Shown: positions 25,681-34,031, numbered from the stretch's first letter. The stretch is DNA of 64,000 nt from Bosea vaviloviae (GCF_001741865.1 NZ_CP017147.1:186001-250000); one strand, 5' to 3'. The notes: a model not told the origin generated them from the letters alone. Numbers and translations are program-made.

Positions 25681-26151
25681 TTACGCGGCCTTGGCGACCT
25701 TGGCCTCGAGCACCTTGGCGGGCTTGGCCCCGCTGATCGCGATCTGGCGCGGCTTCTTGGCCTCGGGGATCTCGCGGACGAGATCGATATGGAGCAAGCC
25801 GTTCTCGAGGCTGGCGCCGGTTACCTGCACATAATCGGCAAGCTGGAAGCGACGCTCAAAAGCGCGCGCCGCGATGCCCTGGTGCAGAACCTCGCGTTTT
25901 TCAGCGGATTCGGTGCTCTGCTTCTCGCCACGCACCGTCAGCGCATTCTCCTTGCTCTCGATGGCAAGGTCGGCTTCGCCAAAGCCCGCGACCGCGATGC
26001 TGATGCGGTAGGCGTTCTCGGCAGTGCGCTCGATGTTGTAGGGCGGATAGCTCGGCGCGGCCTCGGCAGCGGTGGCCTGGTCAAGCAGCGAGAACAGGCG
26101 GTCGAAACCAACGGTCGAGCGATAGAGCGGGGAAAGATCGAAGTGACGCAT
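25681..26151 (-). CDS. Small heat-shock protein, Hsp20/IbpA type
   Basis: 156 residues. The N-terminus MRHFDLSPLYRSTVGFDRLFSLLD is the class-A rhizobial small HSP start. The alpha-crystallin domain spans about residues 37-135 and includes YNIERTAENAYRISIAVAGF and the conserved ENGLLHIDLVREIPE. It binds unfolding proteins as an ATP-independent chaperone. An RpoH-type promoter and a short complementary element at the ribosome-binding site lie upstream (separate entries), so heat induction at both transcription and translation is likely. Confidence 0.92.
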   Translation of the reverse strand: MRHFDLSPLYRSTVGFDRLFSLLDQATAAEAAPSYPPYNIERTAENAYRISIAVAGFGEADLAIESKENALTVRGEKQSTESAEKREVLHQGIAARAFERRFQLADYVQVTGASLENGLLHIDLVREIPEAKKPRQIAISGAKPAKVLEAKVAKAA

Positions 26152-26170
26152 GATGTCCTCCTGGGAAGCG
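26152..26170 (-). promoter_or_regulatory. Possible thermosensor (ROSE-like) hairpin at the hsp20 ribosome-binding site
   Basis: Reading leftward, the leader ends CGCTTCCCAGGAGGACATC-ATG. CTTC can pair with GGAGG across a short loop and would mask the Shine-Dalgarno site. Small heat-shock genes of rhizobia commonly carry ROSE RNA thermometers with just such an element next to the start. Only the last hairpin is assessed here; pairing further up the roughly 90-base leader was not folded. Confidence 0.4.
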
Positions 26171-26250
26171 ACAAGTTCAGTCCAGCCCGCCTCATCATGA
26201 GCACGGGCCTGGTTTAGTTCGCGCAGCCGGTCTCGGCCTGCGCAGAGATG

Positions 26251-26279
26251 ATCTGGTCTCGCCTTTTCGGCTTTTCAAG
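26251..26279 (-). promoter_or_regulatory. Likely RpoH (sigma-32) promoter of hsp20
   Basis: Read on the minus strand: CTTGAAA (26279-26273), a 16-base spacer, then CCAGAT (26256-26251). The -35 is an exact match to the heat-shock consensus and the -10 is partial. A start near 26243 would give a leader of about 90 bases, usual for ROSE-controlled genes. The region 26280-26477 shows nothing else. Confidence 0.6.
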
Positions 26280-26477
26280 GGGGTGCGAAGACAGGCATAA
26301 ATAAGCCGGTGCGGCCGCGAAGGCCCGTCCGATTCGGAAGCCCTTCGATCGCTTCGCATCCGGGCTGTCATGTCCGAGTGCGAAACGTGGTCGTCAACTC
26401 GGGGTTAAGCGCATGACTCACGCGAAAGACATGGCTCACGCGAAAGACCGGCTTCCTCTTCTTCGCGCCACGTCGTG

Positions 26478-27533
26478 ATGGCCGAGGCCCAGCTCTTCGC
26501 CCATCCCGATTATCCCGTTCCGGGGCATGGCAAGGCCTGGTTCGCGAAAACGCGCGACGGCGCGCAATTGCGCTTCGCGAGCTGGCGACCGACGGTCAAG
26601 CTGATGCGCGGCACCATTCTCCTCGTCCAGGGCCGGGCCGAATTCATCGAGCGCTACAGTGAGACGATCGTCGAGCTGCGCCGGCGCGGCTTCCATGTGA
26701 TCAGCTTCGACTGGCGCGGCCAGGGCGGCTCGCAACGCTTCGTGCGGCGCTGGCGCAAGGGCCATGTCGGCTGGCTCAGACATTTTGAGCACGACCTCGC
26801 CTTGGCGCAGGCGCAGATGCGCGAGACACTGCCCGAGCCCTATTTCGCGCTGGCGCATTCGATGGGCGCGGCCCTGTGCCTGGACGCCGCGCGCCGCGAC
26901 GCCTTGCCGGTCTCGCGGCTGGTGGCTCTCGCTCCCATGCTGGGCCTCTCGATGATCGAGCGCCCCGATATGGCGCGGCGGCTGGCAAACCTGCTGTTCT
27001 GGCTCGGTCTGGGCAAATCCTTCGTGCCCGGCGGCGGCGACACCGCGATCGCGACCAAACCCTTCGAGGGCAACCGGCTGACCAGCGACCCCGCCCGCTA
27101 TGCCCGCAACAGCGCGCTCTCGGCCGGCGCGCCGCATCTGTGCATCGGCGACCCGACGATCGCCTGGGTGCATACGGCCTTCCAGTTGATGGCGCGCCTG
27201 AACGCTCCCTCCGCCGCCCGCGAGATCCGCGTGCCGACGCTGGTCATCGCCGCCGGCCAGGACCCGATCGTCTCCACCCCGGCGATCGAGCGTTTCGCGG
27301 CGCGGCTCAAGACCGGCGCCGCGCTCGTCCTGCCGACCGCGCGCCACGAGATCCTGATGGAGAGCGACGAGATCCGCGCCCAGTTCTGGGCGGCCTTCGA
27401 CGCCTTCATTCCCGGCGAGGACAATGCCGCGGCCAGCTCAACCGGCGAGCAGGCTGAGCGCGGCCTGATGCAGCGTCTTGTTGCCGGCGGCGATGACCGT
27501 GCCGCCCCCGGCGGCGCTGCCGCCATCCCATGA
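26478..27533 (+). CDS. Alpha/beta hydrolase, lysophospholipase (PldB) type
   Basis: 351 residues. Nucleophile elbow in ALAHSMGAALCL (Ser), oxyanion region ILLVQGRAEFIERYSE, the SFDWRGQGGSQR strand typical of PldB-like lipases, and a late Asp/His pair (IAAGQDPIV, ARHEILMES). Probably hydrolyses a lysophospholipid or monoacylglycerol; the substrate is inferred. Its last 96 bases overlap the 3' end of hisN on the other strand. Confidence 0.83.
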   Translation: MAEAQLFAHPDYPVPGHGKAWFAKTRDGAQLRFASWRPTVKLMRGTILLVQGRAEFIERYSETIVELRRRGFHVISFDWRGQGGSQRFVRRWRKGHVGWLRHFEHDLALAQAQMRETLPEPYFALAHSMGAALCLDAARRDALPVSRLVALAPMLGLSMIERPDMARRLANLLFWLGLGKSFVPGGGDTAIATKPFEGNRLTSDPARYARNSALSAGAPHLCIGDPTIAWVHTAFQLMARLNAPSAAREIRVPTLVIAAGQDPIVSTPAIERFAARLKTGAALVLPTARHEILMESDEIRAQFWAAFDAFIPGEDNAAASSTGEQAERGLMQRLVAGGDDRAAPGGAAAIP

Positions 27534-28220
27534 GGTGACGATGCCGCCCGCGCCCTCGATGATCGGGATCAGCGCGACGATGTCATAGGGCTTGAGGCCG
27601 GATTCGATCACCAGATCGACATGGCCGGCCGCCAGCATGCAATAGGCATAGCAATCGCAGCCATAACGCGGCAGCCGCACCTGGCTTTCGACACGGGCAT
27701 AGGCTTCAGCTTCCGCGCCCTTGAACAGCCCTGGCGACGTGGTCATCAGCGTCGCTTCGCTAAGATTCGTGATCTGGCGCGTGCGCAGGACGCGCGGGCC
27801 GTTGGGCCCCTCATAGCGCGCCTGCCGGCCATCGCCGGAATAGCGCTCGCCCGTGAAGGGCTGGTGCATCATGCCATAGACCGGCACGCCGCCACGCGTC
27901 AGCCCGATCAGCGTGCCCCAGACCGGAATGCCGGAGATGAAGGCGCGCGTGCCGTCGATCGGGTCGAGCACCCAGACATATTCGGCGTCGATGTTCTCAT
28001 TGCCGAACTCCTCGCCAAGCACGCCATGGGCGGGGAAGCTGCGCTTGATCAGATGGCGCATCACGTTCTCGCCGGCCCGGTCGGCCTCCGTCACCGGATC
28101 GAACACGCCGCCGAGCGATTTGTCTTCGGTGGCATGATGGGCGCGAAAGAACGGCAGGATCGCCTGGCCGGACTGCGTCGCCAGTTCGGCGATGAAAGCG
28201 CCGAAATCGACAGTGCTCAT
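27438..28220 (-). CDS. hisN: Histidinol-phosphatase, inositol-monophosphatase fold
   Basis: 260 residues of the IMPase superfamily. Metal-binding motifs: GEEFGNENIDAEYVWVLDPIDGTRAFISG (E, DPIDGT) and the C-terminal GLKPYDIVALIPIIEGAGG with the last metal Asp. The alphaproteobacterial HisN type dephosphorylates histidinol phosphate in histidine synthesis; an inositol or nucleotide phosphatase cannot be excluded. MSTVDFGAF at 28220 is the expected start. It overlaps the 3' end of the convergent hydrolase gene. Confidence 0.85.
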   Translation of the reverse strand: MSTVDFGAFIAELATQSGQAILPFFRAHHATEDKSLGGVFDPVTEADRAGENVMRHLIKRSFPAHGVLGEEFGNENIDAEYVWVLDPIDGTRAFISGIPVWGTLIGLTRGGVPVYGMMHQPFTGERYSGDGRQARYEGPNGPRVLRTRQITNLSEATLMTTSPGLFKGAEAEAYARVESQVRLPRYGCDCYAYCMLAAGHVDLVIESGLKPYDIVALIPIIEGAGGIVTSWDGGSAAGGGTVIAAGNKTLHQAALSLLAG

Positions 28221-28388
28221 ATACCAGCCTCCCGTTATTTTGTTGCTGCGCAGCATTGCACCCGACCGGAGCCCTCCGGCACGAGCCTGTCATGCAAGTG
28301 GAATCATCGGAAAACAAGGGAATCGGCCGTTAATTCGCCATCCTTCTTGCGTCTGACGCATGGCGCATAAGACTTTACGCAAAACCAC

Positions 28389-28416
28389 TTGCGTTTTTGC
28401 GCTGCACCGTCATATT
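28389..28416 (+). promoter_or_regulatory. Candidate sigma-70 promoter of the sRNA
   Basis: TTGCGT (28389-28394), a 16-base spacer, then CATATT (28411-28416). It sits just upstream of the short transcript-like region that ends in a strong terminator. Confidence 0.45.
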
Positions 28417-28422
28417 GTGCAC

Positions 28423-28514
28423 TGCGAAGGGGCGATCACCTCAAGCCTTCGTTGCCCTCCTTGGGCGTTTCCTCCCTAGACTTGGGCCGCCACGCAAGTG
28501 TGCGGCCCTTTTTT
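28423..28514 (+). ncRNA. Probable small regulatory RNA with anti-Shine-Dalgarno motif
   Basis: About 90 bases with no plausible reading frame, bounded by a promoter-like pair upstream and a strong terminator downstream. It carries CTTGGGCGTTTCCTCCC (28460-28476 region). C-rich CCTCC motifs of this kind are a hallmark of several alphaproteobacterial trans-acting sRNA families, such as the alpha-r14 type. The family assignment is from memory of the motif and unproven; the transcript ends are approximate. The rest of 28221-28609 shows no gene. Confidence 0.5.
28484..28514 (+). terminator. Rho-independent terminator
   Basis: GGGCCGCCAC-GCAA-GTGTGCGGCCC forms a stem of about 10 bp with one bulge, followed by six T. 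It points rightward although both flanking genes point leftward, so it must end a separate rightward transcript. Confidence 0.8.
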
Positions 28515-28609
28515 CTGGGTTGCGGTGGCAAGCAATCCGGCCGCCGGGAATTTTTTGTTTCGCATCGGCCTGCTCCGAAGACCGCAACCCGCTTTTCGTA
28601 GCCGATGCT

Positions 28610-29530
28610 CTATTCGGCCGCCTCGCGCCATTCGTCGAGCCAGCCGCTCCAGCGCGCGAAGCAATCCGCCATCGCCGCGGTCATGCCCCGCTCCAGCTCC
28701 ACGAAGCCGGCATGCGGCTCCAGCGTCGCCTCGTCCATGTAGAGCGCGCGGTTGATCTCGATCTGCAGCGCGTGCACGCCCGAGGTCGGCGCGCCGTAAT
28801 GCTCGGTGATGAAGCCCCCGGCATAAGGCCGGTTGCGCGTGACGCTCAGGCCTAGCCGCCGGAAGGCCTCCTCGGCGATGTCGACGATATAGCCCGAGGC
28901 GCTGGTGCCGAAGCGGTCGCCCAGGATGACGTCGGCCTTGGCGAGCCCGTCGCGGTCGAGCCCGCTCGACGGCATCGAATGGGCATCGACCAGGATGCAG
29001 GTGCCGAAGGCGCCATGCGTGCGCTGGATCAGGCTGCGCAAGCCTGCGTGATAGGGCCGGTAGAGCGCGTCGATCCGCGCCAGCCCCTCCTCGACCGGTA
29101 TGCGGCCGAAATAGATCTCATGCGCATCGCCGACGATTCGCGGAATCGTGCCGAGCCCACCCGCGACCCGCATCGAGCGCGTATTGGCGAAGGCCGGCAA
29201 ACGGCCATCGAACATGCGCGGATCGAGCTCATAGGGCTCGCGGTTGACGTCGAGAAAGGCGCGCGGGAACTCGGCGACCAGGAGCGGGGCTCCAAGCGCC
29301 ACGGCCTGGGCGAAGAGCAGGTCGATATAGGCGTCCTCGGAGCGGCGCAGGCTGCGCAGAGGCAATCGCGCCCGCTCGACGAAGGCCTTGGGATAGCGCC
29401 GTCCGGCATGGGGCACGTCGACCACCACGGGCACGACCTGCAGCGCCGGCTGATGCAGCGTGAAGGGCCGCTCGATCTCGGCGACGACATCCTCGGGATC
29501 AGCTTTGAAGAAGGCGGTTGGGACGCTCAT
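28610..29530 (-). CDS. N-formylglutamate amidohydrolase family protein
   Basis: 306 residues of the FGase (HutG-type) family. Visible: VVVDVPHAGRRYP, DAYIDLLFAQAVALGAPLLVAEFPRAFLDVNREP, CILVDAHSMPSS (metal-binding DxHS), and the C-terminal GVHALQIEINRALYMDE. It hydrolyses N-formylglutamate to glutamate and formate in histidine degradation, or a related amide; no hut genes adjoin. The start at MSVPTAFF (29528-29530) is preferred over the ATG six codons upstream. Confidence 0.85.
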   Translation of the reverse strand: MSVPTAFFKADPEDVVAEIERPFTLHQPALQVVPVVVDVPHAGRRYPKAFVERARLPLRSLRRSEDAYIDLLFAQAVALGAPLLVAEFPRAFLDVNREPYELDPRMFDGRLPAFANTRSMRVAGGLGTIPRIVGDAHEIYFGRIPVEEGLARIDALYRPYHAGLRSLIQRTHGAFGTCILVDAHSMPSSGLDRDGLAKADVILGDRFGTSASGYIVDIAEEAFRRLGLSVTRNRPYAGGFITEHYGAPTSGVHALQIEINRALYMDEATLEPHAGFVELERGMTAAMADCFARWSGWLDEWREAAE

Positions 29531-29791
29531 GTCACCGAACTGAAGCACACAAAACGACGCTGTAGAAGCATTACCCGCGCGGCTGTTTAACCAAGACCGG
29601 ATTCACGCGTTGTTTACCATGCCCATGCCTTATAGAAGGACATGGTTCCAAGCCCGCAGCCGGCCGGCTAACCCGGCTGCTCGCCGGCCCGGGATAAGGC
29701 GCAGGCGCCAGACAATACGACCGGATGGAAACCGCCGCGCCCGGCGGCCTTCATCTTGAGACAGGCCTTTCGGGACGGACATAGCAGGCCC

Positions 29792-30151
29792 ATGACGAAG
29801 ATACTTCTCGCCGAAGACGACAACGACATGCGCCGCTTCCTGGTCAAGGCCTTGCAGAATGCAGGCTATGACGTGGCCTCGTTCGACAACGGCCTCTCCG
29901 CCTATAACCGCCTGCGCGAAGAGCCCTTCGAGCTGCTCCTGACCGACATCGTGATGCCGGAGATGGATGGCATCGAACTGGCGCGGCGCGCCACCGAGCT
30001 CGACCCCGACATCAAGGTGATGTTCATCACCGGCTTTGCGGCAGTCGCCCTGAACCCCGATTCGCAGACGCCCAAGGATGCCAAGGTGCTGTCCAAGCCC
30101 TTCCATCTGCGCGAGCTCGTCAGCGAGGTCGAAAAGCTTCTGGCGGCCTGA
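29792..30151 (+). CDS. cpdR: Response regulator CpdR
   Basis: A single receiver domain of 119 residues with ILLAEDDNDMRRFLVKAL, the phospho-acceptor Asp in LLLTDIVMPEMDG, and the late lysine in VLSKPFHLREL. It has the sequence and length of alphaproteobacterial CpdR, which when unphosphorylated recruits ClpXP to substrates and to the pole in cell-cycle control and is phosphorylated by the CckA-ChpT relay. The gene immediately precedes tRNA-Val. Confidence 0.9.
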   Translation: MTKILLAEDDNDMRRFLVKALQNAGYDVASFDNGLSAYNRLREEPFELLLTDIVMPEMDGIELARRATELDPDIKVMFITGFAAVALNPDSQTPKDAKVLSKPFHLRELVSEVEKLLAA

Positions 30152-30280
30152 CGCTTTTGCAGCTCAAGCGGCTTGCAAGGCGCCGCATGAGCCGCTATAG
30201 CCGCACACCTCGCAACATGGTCAGCCGGCAACGGTGACACCCTGTTCCGGCAGCCGCGACGATATCCCGACGCGGCAGAC

Positions 30281-30414
<134 letters not shown>

Positions 30415-30532
30415 GGCCGGAGACTGGGTCGGAAACAACGCAAGGAGGCCCGGCGAGCCGGGCTCCCAGGCGGTCAACCCGTATGAGAGCATGGCACCCG
30501 TTGCCCGCGTCATGGGACGGGAAGGAACCGCT

Positions 30533-30838
30533 ATGATCGTTGACACCATCGTCGAGATCGACCGGCACCTCGCGACGATCGAGCTATCGACCAAGCACGC
30601 GATCCAGGCGCTCGCCGCCCTCACGTCGCCGGCAGACGCGCTCCGGCAGATGAAGTTCGGGAAGACCGGGCGCCATCCGATCGAGGACCGAGCCCTCAAC
30701 ATCGTCGAGCAGATCAATCAGACCTTCAGCTATCTGGTGGCGCTCAACGCAGCGAAGTGGCTGCTGGAGGCGCATCCCGACGCCGGCGGGTTTTCCCTGG
30801 CTCCGGGAGCGCACGCGTCGCAGCGGCTGGATATCTGA
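30533..30838 (+). CDS. Unknown small protein in the island
   Basis: 101 residues, mostly helical (MIVDTIVEIDRHLATIELST..., AEEQ-poor but regular heptad-like spacing), ending ASQRLDI. GGAAGGA at 30520-30526 supports the ATG at 30533; earlier in-frame ATGs fall in the repeat-derived, low-quality upstream part. Soluble, without transmembrane segment or known motif. I do not recognise it. It is the first gene of the island after the attachment site. Confidence 0.5.
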   Translation: MIVDTIVEIDRHLATIELSTKHAIQALAALTSPADALRQMKFGKTGRHPIEDRALNIVEQINQTFSYLVALNAAKWLLEAHPDAGGFSLAPGAHASQRLDI

Positions 30839-31044
30839 GTATCGAGCCGGATCTCGTCGGCGGTGAGGCCTTCGCAGCGACGAGCCCGCAGAGCAATCGC
30901 AAGCTCGACAAGGATCTGAAACGTCTCGCCGGCGATCCCGCCCGGCATCGCTACGCCTTCTTCTACTCCCCCGGGATCGAGCCCGGCCGGCACCCGAAGC
31001 TGGAGAAGGTCGAGGGCGTCCAAGTCCGCTGCGTCGACATCTAA
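30839..31044 (+). pseudogene. Open-frame remnant after the first island gene
   Basis: A frame of about 70 codons reading SIEPDLVGGEAFAATS ... PGIEPGRHPKLEKVEG to a stop at 31044, with no ATG, GTG or TTG start of its own near its beginning. It looks protein-like (coding-type composition) but seems to lack its 5' end, or is read by coupling with the upstream gene whose stop it overlaps. No family recognised. Confidence 0.3.
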
Positions 31045-31087
31045 GACAGACGCGGAACGCCGGCGTCTCCCGTGGCTATCGCCAACA

Positions 31088-31591
31088 TCATCTCCGCGTT
31101 GAAGCCGGAGGAAGATCGAGATCCCAGTCGGGAGGGAGATGTTTGGGATGCTCGACTCCCATGACAGCCGGGGTCTCGTCCGCCACAGCTTTCTTGATGA
31201 TTTCGTTGAACGCTAAGGCGTCAGGACTATCGAGGCGGATCAAGGTCGTTACCTGCGATCCCGGCCTACCCTTGCTCAGCAAAGGCCCGATCAAGTCACC
31301 CTTGCAAGCAACCCAGGCATCTTTGTACACCGTCAGCACAAATTCGACGAAGGTGAGGATCTGCTGACGATCATTCCCGTCGAACTCATGACGATAGTGC
31401 AGGTAGTCGCCGAGCTTCCCGACGTTCTTCCAGAGCTCGTTCGGTCTCGGGGTATGGGTCACTGTGTGCTCAACAATTCCGATCTTTATCGTCAGGAACG
31501 TGTAGCGTCGATCGGGGACGGCTTTCTGAAGCACCACTCGGGCCTTGGCGAGTTGCCAGGATGTCACCTTCTTGCCTTTGATATTTGGCAA
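31088..31591 (-). CDS. Unknown protein in the island
   Basis: 167 residues from a TTG start (31589-31591); a stop lies a few codons upstream in frame and no ATG precedes the body. It reads as a real soluble alpha/beta protein (for example TWQLAKARVVLQKAVPDRRYTF-like segment, IEHTVTHTPRPNELWKN). No motif recognised. It may have lost its original start. It sits among decayed DNA, so activity is uncertain. Confidence 0.4.
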   Translation of the reverse strand: MPNIKGKKVTSWQLAKARVVLQKAVPDRRYTFLTIKIGIVEHTVTHTPRPNELWKNVGKLGDYLHYRHEFDGNDRQQILTFVEFVLTVYKDAWVACKGDLIGPLLSKGRPGSQVTTLIRLDSPDALAFNEIIKKAVADETPAVMGVEHPKHLPPDWDLDLPPASTRR

Positions 31592-31968
31592 GGCCTCAGC
31601 ATACTCTGCGCCTCAACGCACGCTCGCAGCTCGAATGCAGCGTAGAAAAGGGATTCAACCTTGCCCTCCAGGACGCGCTGGCGGGCTCTCCAGAAATAAG
31701 ATTGGGCGGATGTCGGATATTGGTTTCGGGTCATTTCCTCGCTCGGCGCAGAGCATTGAACGACCTCGTCGCGGCCGAGGCAACCCGGCTCGTCGAAACA
31801 GAGGGCAGCGCCGGCTATTACATGGTTCGCCAGATTGTCTGGCTGGCCCGTGAGAAGGGCGATCCGGATGCGGAGCGTCTCTGGGGCCGTGTTGCGAGGT
31901 AGGTTGCCAGGCGGACGGGCGTGGTGCCCGGGCGGAGCAAGACCGGACGCCCCGAAAGCGAGTGGTGA
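31592..31968. other. Stretch without a convincing gene
   Basis: A rightward frame to 31902 ends in a helix-like segment (LNDLVAAEATRLVETEG ... DAERLWGRVAR) that could be the tail of a small real protein, but no start with a ribosome-binding site fits it. Otherwise nothing is seen. Confidence 0.4.
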
Positions 31969-32132
31969 TCAGGCCTCGAAGTCATATTCCTTCGCGAGCC
32001 GATCGTAGACGTTCTCGGCGCCGCGTCGGCATCCAGGGCCGTGGAAACCTCGTCCTCCGGCACGATGACGCCGCCGAAGTGGCTATGGAATGCCCAGGCG
32101 AACCGCGGGTCTTCAAAGACTACGCGAACCAT
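31969..32132 (-). pseudogene. Small gene broken by a frameshift
   Basis: Leftward frame from the ATG at 32130-32132 reads MVRVVFEDPRFAWAFHSHFG and VIVPEDEVSTALDADAA. Near 32018-32025 the reading must shift to continue as ENVYDRLAKEYDFEA and stop at 31969. Total length (164 bases) is not a multiple of three, as expected for one indel. The intact protein would be about 54 residues. It lies 12 bases after the stop of the 51-residue gene, in the same direction. Family not recognised (a DUF1488-like small protein is a guess). Confidence 0.5.
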
Positions 32133-32144
32133 ACCGCAGCCGGG

Positions 32145-32300
32145 TTAGAGGACACGGGAACCCAGCTGCCAATCGGCGCACCAGCTTTCAATCTTATGCA
32201 GAGGCTCCGGCAGGGACTGCTGGTCCAGCTTCATCTCCACCTGGTGGTTAAATCCCATCACGCTCTTGGCCTGATCGATCCCGACCACAAGCACGGTCAT
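32145..32300 (-). CDS. Unknown 51-residue protein
   Basis: Starts MTVLVVGIDQAKSVMGFNHQ and ends WQLGSRVL. GGAGAGG lies six bases before the ATG (32298-32300), a good site. Soluble; no motif recognised. With the frameshifted gene behind it, it forms a small leftward pair typical of phage or island left-overs. Confidence 0.5.
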   Translation of the reverse strand: MTVLVVGIDQAKSVMGFNHQVEMKLDQQSLPEPLHKIESWCADWQLGSRVL

Positions 32301-32359
32301 GAGATCCTCTCCTTCCTCTCGCGGACGTCTACTTCAACTCAAGGCAGATCGGGGGAGCG

Positions 32360-32615
32360 GCCCATCCCATTAACTGGCGCAATCGCTATGGCGGGATGGA
32401 GGTGTACGACGCCCTCCGGTTGAAGGCGCACGACGACGAGAACCGCAAGCTTAAGAAGCTACTGGCGGGATCCATGCTGGACATCGCCATGCTGCGCGAG
32501 GGACTCGGAAAAACTTCTGAAGCCCGGATCGCGGAGAGCGTTCGTGACCTGGGCGATCGAAGAGAAGAGCTACTCGCAGCGTCGGCGTGCGGACTGATCG
32601 GGCTAGACCCAGTTA
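32360..32615 (+). mobile_element. IS3-family transposase remnant (orfA end and orfB start)
   Basis: The frame around 32370-32520 reads NWRNRYGGMEVYDALRLK, then DENRKLKKLLAGSMLDIAML, the conserved C-terminal half of IS3-family OrfA. After a -1 frame change, FVTWAIEEKSYSQRR and ACGLIGLDP (about 32540-32610) match the OrfB N-terminus. The similarity stops abruptly at about 32615 and the helix-turn-helix start and DDE domain are missing. No terminal repeats seen. It is a dead fragment at the border of the biosynthetic part. Confidence 0.75.
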
Positions 32616-32744
32616 TGAACGAGGGCAAATTGCGGGCAACGTCAGAGCAACCATGGGCGTCACTGTGACTGTGCCTGTTGCCAAGGAGGCAGATTCTGAA
32701 GCAATCTCGAAACCTAGTCCCGCCCTGCTCGAAGGCCAGCGCAC

Positions 32745-34031
32745 ATGCGAGAAGCTCGGAGCAACAAGTTTCCCGGCAGATTACAAATTCAGACCCACAA
32801 CATGTGCAATTTCGCTTGCACCATGTGCCCGCATCCTCAGCTATCAGCCGAGCGCGAAAATCGATACATGCAGGATGCGCTTCTAACAAAGATTTTGACC
32901 GAAATCTCAAACTCAGCGTCCAACGTAGAGTTATGCTGGATGCTGCAAAATGAACCTCTTTTGGACAAAAGATTTCAGACTTTAGTGAAACAAGCATCAG
33001 AATGCGAAAACATTACATCTATTCATACCGTCACAAATGGAAGCACCTTGAGCGAATCTCTACTCGATGAACTCATGTCTAACAACCGATTTTATTTGAC
33101 AATTTCCCTTAATTCAACTAATCGCGATGTTTACAAAAGAATACACGGTCGCGACAACTATGATAGACTCACGAATACGCTTAAAGGTTGGCGAGGAGAT
33201 CGAAGGCGAGTTTGCCTCTCTGCTGTGATCCAAGATTCGCCGGAGGGTGCGCTCGAAGCAAAGGATATCAAGCGGTTCAGCGCAGATCACGGATACGGCA
33301 TTCGGATCAATCCGCTCGTGAACCGTGCGAATTTTGGGTTGGCCACCTCAGAAATCGATCGTATCGATCAAAATTTCGGACATTGTTCTCTTCCTATAGA
33401 TACGATGTCAATCCTGGGTTCAGGCGAAGTGATTCTATGCTGTCACGATTGGTCTCATGAGACAATCTATGGTGATCTCAACCGTCAAACAATCCAAGAG
33501 GTTTGGAACTGTGACAATTTACAAAAAGCGCGCCTCAAAAGTATGCAGGGACAAATACGCGACTTAGCGCAGTGCGAGAAATGTGACACGCCTTGCAGAG
33601 CAGTGGACCGACGCCGATACGTTCAGCGCGTCCTCGGAGATGCGGGGGACCTTGCTCCGGCAGGAAGCAGCGGAGCGTGCGAGAGTTTTGTCGCCAATGG
33701 GATCACGTGCGAACGCGAGGATGGCGTCACTTTCTCCGCGGCCGTAACGGGTGTGTCAACAGAAAGCCGGCAGGTCGAAATTTGGACTACGGCCGCCTTA
33801 AACATCGGCGAAGCTATCACTATCTACCCCTCGGTTGGGCAGGGATACGACGGGGTTGGCTTCCACGACCTCGGACTGGTGCGCATGAACGTCGAGGTCC
33901 TCCGCTCTCGGGATCGCAACGAACTCAAGACCTACGTCGCCGTGGTGAAGCGTAGTGCGCCCGATCTTGACTATCTTAGTTGGTACGCTGCGGACTGGAG
34001 CGACCGATCTTCATCTTCATCTCTCGTATAA
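32745..34031 (+). CDS. Radical SAM protein with SPASM-like C-terminal cysteines
   Basis: 428 residues. The radical SAM cluster motif is C21-N-F-A-C25-T-M-C28, preceded by LQIQTHNM. Then a partial TIM barrel (VTNGSTLSESLLDEL, ISLNSTNRDVYKRIHG). A SPASM-like region has GEVILCCHDWSHE (C232, C233) and CEKCDTPC (C277, C280, C284), where a second Fe-S cluster would bind; GDLNRQTIQEVWN is the usual SPASM linker. Residues 290-428 form a beta-rich extension with no known family. SPASM enzymes modify peptides (thioether, C-C links, epimers), which fits the YcaO neighbour. Its end overlaps the convergent TfuA-YcaO gene by 56 bases. AT-rich. The start at 32745 lacks a strong ribosome-binding site. Confidence 0.82.
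   Translation: MREARSNKFPGRLQIQTHNMCNFACTMCPHPQLSAERENRYMQDALLTKILTEISNSASNVELCWMLQNEPLLDKRFQTLVKQASECENITSIHTVTNGSTLSESLLDELMSNNRFYLTISLNSTNRDVYKRIHGRDNYDRLTNTLKGWRGDRRRVCLSAVIQDSPEGALEAKDIKRFSADHGYGIRINPLVNRANFGLATSEIDRIDQNFGHCSLPIDTMSILGSGEVILCCHDWSHETIYGDLNRQTIQEVWNCDNLQKARLKSMQGQIRDLAQCEKCDTPCRAVDRRRYVQRVLGDAGDLAPAGSSGACESFVANGITCEREDGVTFSAAVTGVSTESRQVEIWTTAALNIGEAITIYPSVGQGYDGVGFHDLGLVRMNVEVLRSRDRNELKTYVAVVKRSAPDLDYLSWYAADWSDRSSSSSLV

Noticed and set aside
32653..32886. Frame MGVTVTVPVAKEADSEA overlapping the start of the SPASM enzyme gene
   Set aside because: Runs in another frame into the enzyme gene and has no clear ribosome-binding site. A precursor role was considered, but the leftward 63-codon gene fits far better.
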